From the NCBI GenBank assembly GCA_026387485.1, contig JAPLLQ010000066.1, forward strand, positions 1 to 24,233: a DNA stretch of 24,233 nucleotides, in the 5' to 3' direction. The position numbers were made by a program, and so were the translations under genes. A model generated the notes under the pieces. It was not told the DNA's origin, did no database searches, and was given only the letters and a program-made list of their open reading frames with translations. Positions 22,562 through 24,233 of the stretch are shown here, piece after piece (within the stretch, counting starts at the first letter, position 1; every line of letters starts with the position of its first letter). Origin of the DNA: Candidatus Omnitrophota bacterium. Lineage in GTDB: Bacteria; Omnitrophota; Gorgyraeia; Gygaellales; Profunditerraquicolaceae.

Positions 22562-24233
22562 TAATCCTTGGATTAAATATATATCATCCGGATGCCTCTG
22601 CTTGTCTTCTTAAGGATGGACGTTTAATTGCTGCTATAGAAGAAGGACGTTTGGTGCGTATAAAGCATTGGGCGGGATTCCCTTTGGAGTCTATTAAATA
22701 CTGCCTCAGAGAAGCTAATTTATCTTTGCAGGATATCGATTACATTGCCTTGAACAGAGATCCAAAAGCCAATATGTATAAGAAGCTCATTTTTACTATT
22801 ACAAACAGGCCTTCACTTTCGCTTTTCGGAGACAGGCTTGGTAACCTTTCAAGGCTTAAAGAAACTAAGAATATTTTAAGCCGGCATTTTTCTGTTCCGG
22901 TGAGAAATATTAACGCCAAAGTATTTTATATAGAACATCATCGGGCGCACCTGGGAAGTTCTTTTTTTGTTTCTCCTTTTGAGAAGGCCTCAGTAGTTTC
23001 CGTAGATGGTTTTGGAGATTTCTCAAGTTGTATGGTTGCAAGAGGACAAAAAGATAGGCTGGATTTTTGCTACGAAGTAAATTATCCGCATTCTTTGGGT
23101 ATCTTTTATACTGCGTTTACACAATTCTTAGGGTTTAGTAGGTTTGGAGATGAGTATAAAGTCATGGGGCTTTCTGCATTCGGGAAACCAAAATATTTGA
23201 GGGAGATGGAGAAGATTCTGATTTTAAAGCCAAAAGGAAAATTCTCCCTAGATACCAGTTATCTCCCGTTTTTCAAAAAGGGAATTATCTTGGAATGGGA
23301 AAACAGAGAGCCTTCGTTGCAGGAGGCTTTTTCCGAGAAGTTCATAAAGAAATTTGGCCCTCCTAGAAAGTACAATGAGGAGGTGAGTTCTTTCCATACT
23401 GATATAGCTGCTTCTGTGCAGCTTGCGTATGAAAACGCTTTTTTCCATATTTTAAATTATGCCTATAAATTAAACAGTATACCTTATCTATGTCTGGCAG
23501 GTGGGTGTGTACAGAATAGCTTGGCAAACGGTAAGATATCCAATAACACTTCTTTTAAACAAGTTTATATACAACCGGCAGCTTCGGATAGCGGAGGTGC
23601 GCTTGGAGCGGCTTATTATTTATACAATCAAATTCTTGTTAACAAAAGAGAGTTTGTAATGGAAAACGCTTATTGGGGGCCTGGTTTTGATGATGATTAT
23701 ATAGGCAGAGGGATCGAATCTTGTGCTAATAGACTCTCCGGATGCTCCATAGAAAGAATAGCCGATCAAAACATGTTGTGCCGCAAGATCGCCGGGTTTA
23801 TTTCTGAAGGGAAGATCATCGGTTGGTTCCAGGGAAGGATGGAGTGGGGGCCAAGGGCCTTGGGTAATCGCAGTATCTTGGCAGACCCCAGAAGAAAAGA
23901 AATAAAATCCATTTTAAATAACCGGATTAAAAAGAGAGAGTGGTTTAGGCCTTTTGCACCTGCTATACTTATTGAGAAATTCGGGGATTATTTTAAAGAA
24001 AGCTCTCCGGATCATTTTATGAGTTCAATTTACCCGGTAAGGGAAACTAAAAAGAAAGTTATTCCTGCAGTTACGCATGTTGACGGCACTGCCAGGCCCC
24101 AGGTGGTAATTCAGAAGGACAATCCTTTATTTTGGCAACTGATAAAAGAATTTGAAAGTTTAACCGGTGTCCCGGTTATCCTAAACACATCTTTTAATGA
24201 AAATGAACCCATTGTTTGCACGCCTAAGGATGC
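22558..24233 (+). CDS. Carbamoyltransferase (NodU/CmcH family), C-terminus beyond the window
   Basis: From ATG 22558 the frame stays open to the edge, giving 558 residues; family members have about 570-620, so only the last part is missing. The N-terminal Kae1-like domain has YHPDASACLLKDG (9-21), the metal-binding HHRAH at 127-131 and VDGFGD around D150. The C-terminal YrdC-like carbamoyl-phosphate domain has QGRMEWGPRALGNRS (425-439), REWFRPFAPAIL, HVDGTARPQ and VILNTSFN. It transfers a carbamoyl group from carbamoyl phosphate via carbamoyl-adenylate to a hydroxyl, here most likely on a sugar of the repeat unit. It is joined to the WaaE-like gene by an ATGA overlap, and AAAGG stands about 10 bases before the start. 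GGCVQN replaces the more usual GGVALN; otherwise no key residue is missing. Confidence 0.92.
   Translation, partial: MIILGLNIYHPDASACLLKDGRLIAAIEEGRLVRIKHWAGFPLESIKYCLREANLSLQDIDYIALNRDPKANMYKKLIFTITNRPSLSLFGDRLGNLSRLKETKNILSRHFSVPVRNINAKVFYIEHHRAHLGSSFFVSPFEKASVVSVDGFGDFSSCMVARGQKDRLDFCYEVNYPHSLGIFYTAFTQFLGFSRFGDEYKVMGLSAFGKPKYLREMEKILILKPKGKFSLDTSYLPFFKKGIILEWENREPSLQEAFSEKFIKKFGPPRKYNEEVSSFHTDIAASVQLAYENAFFHILNYAYKLNSIPYLCLAGGCVQNSLANGKISNNTSFKQVYIQPAASDSGGALGAAYYLYNQILVNKREFVMENAYWGPGFDDDYIGRGIESCANRLSGCSIERIADQNMLCRKIAGFISEGKIIGWFQGRMEWGPRALGNRSILADPRRKEIKSILNNRIKKREWFRPFAPAILIEKFGDYFKESSPDHFMSSIYPVRETKKKVIPAVTHVDGTARPQVVIQKDNPLFWQLIKEFESLTGVPVILNTSFNENEPIVCTPKD

Noticed and set aside
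1..24233. CRISPR arrays, tRNA or rRNA genes, prophage or toxin-antitoxin genes.
   Set aside because: No regularly spaced repeats, no cloverleaf or rRNA-like stretches and no such protein families were seen on either strand.

Overview
The window is an AT-rich stretch dominated by one long exopolysaccharide (EPS) or surface-polysaccharide locus. From about 1877 to the right edge every gene lies on the + strand, many touching or overlapping by 4-8 bases. One partial glycosyltransferase at the left edge runs the other way. Outer-membrane export parts (an export protein with a signal peptide, and a beta-barrel ending in Phe) show a diderm bacterium. The AT-rich composition, the scarcity of Shine-Dalgarno sequences and the gene style would fit an uncultured diderm such as Candidatus Omnitrophota, but this is inference: no rRNA or marker gene is present.

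Left edge (1-1876): a partial GT4-type glycosyltransferase on the - strand with a promoter and a hairpin-rich leader. Next comes a gene graveyard: a shrunken IS3-family insertion-sequence remnant, a terminator-like hairpin, and a decayed FkbM-type methyltransferase. This looks like a recombination boundary of the locus.

Export and assembly module (1877-11536): a PglK/MsbA-type ABC exporter, a GT9 (heptosyltransferase-like) enzyme, a PilZ (c-di-GMP receptor) protein behind its own likely promoter, a BBP2-type outer-membrane beta-barrel, an outer-membrane polysaccharide export (OPX/Wza-like) protein without the usual C-terminal membrane helix, a Wzc-like chain-length regulator and tyrosine kinase whose C-terminus is cut off by a frameshift, and an O-antigen ligase/Wzy-like protein fused to a TPR-like tail. 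No Wzx flippase and no priming phosphoglycosyltransferase are visible, so the ABC protein may be the flippase and the priming enzyme must lie elsewhere.

Sugar-assembly module (11734-24233): a radical SAM/SPASM protein, an exostosin-like transferase, two GT2 enzymes, a GT-B-like protein without the usual EX7E motif, a second polymerase-like membrane protein behind its own possible promoter, three consecutive GT4 enzymes, a WaaE-like GT2 and a carbamoyltransferase running off the right edge. Together they suggest a complex, carbamoylated repeat unit made on a lipid carrier, flipped, polymerised and exported through the OPX/beta-barrel pair under c-di-GMP control.

The most notable points are: a barrel gene whose signal peptide can only be translated from a non-canonical ATA or ATT start, behind the strongest Shine-Dalgarno in the window; the frameshift that separates the kinase from its tyrosine cluster; the OPX plus separate barrel pairing; and several gene remnants that show repeated turnover of the locus.
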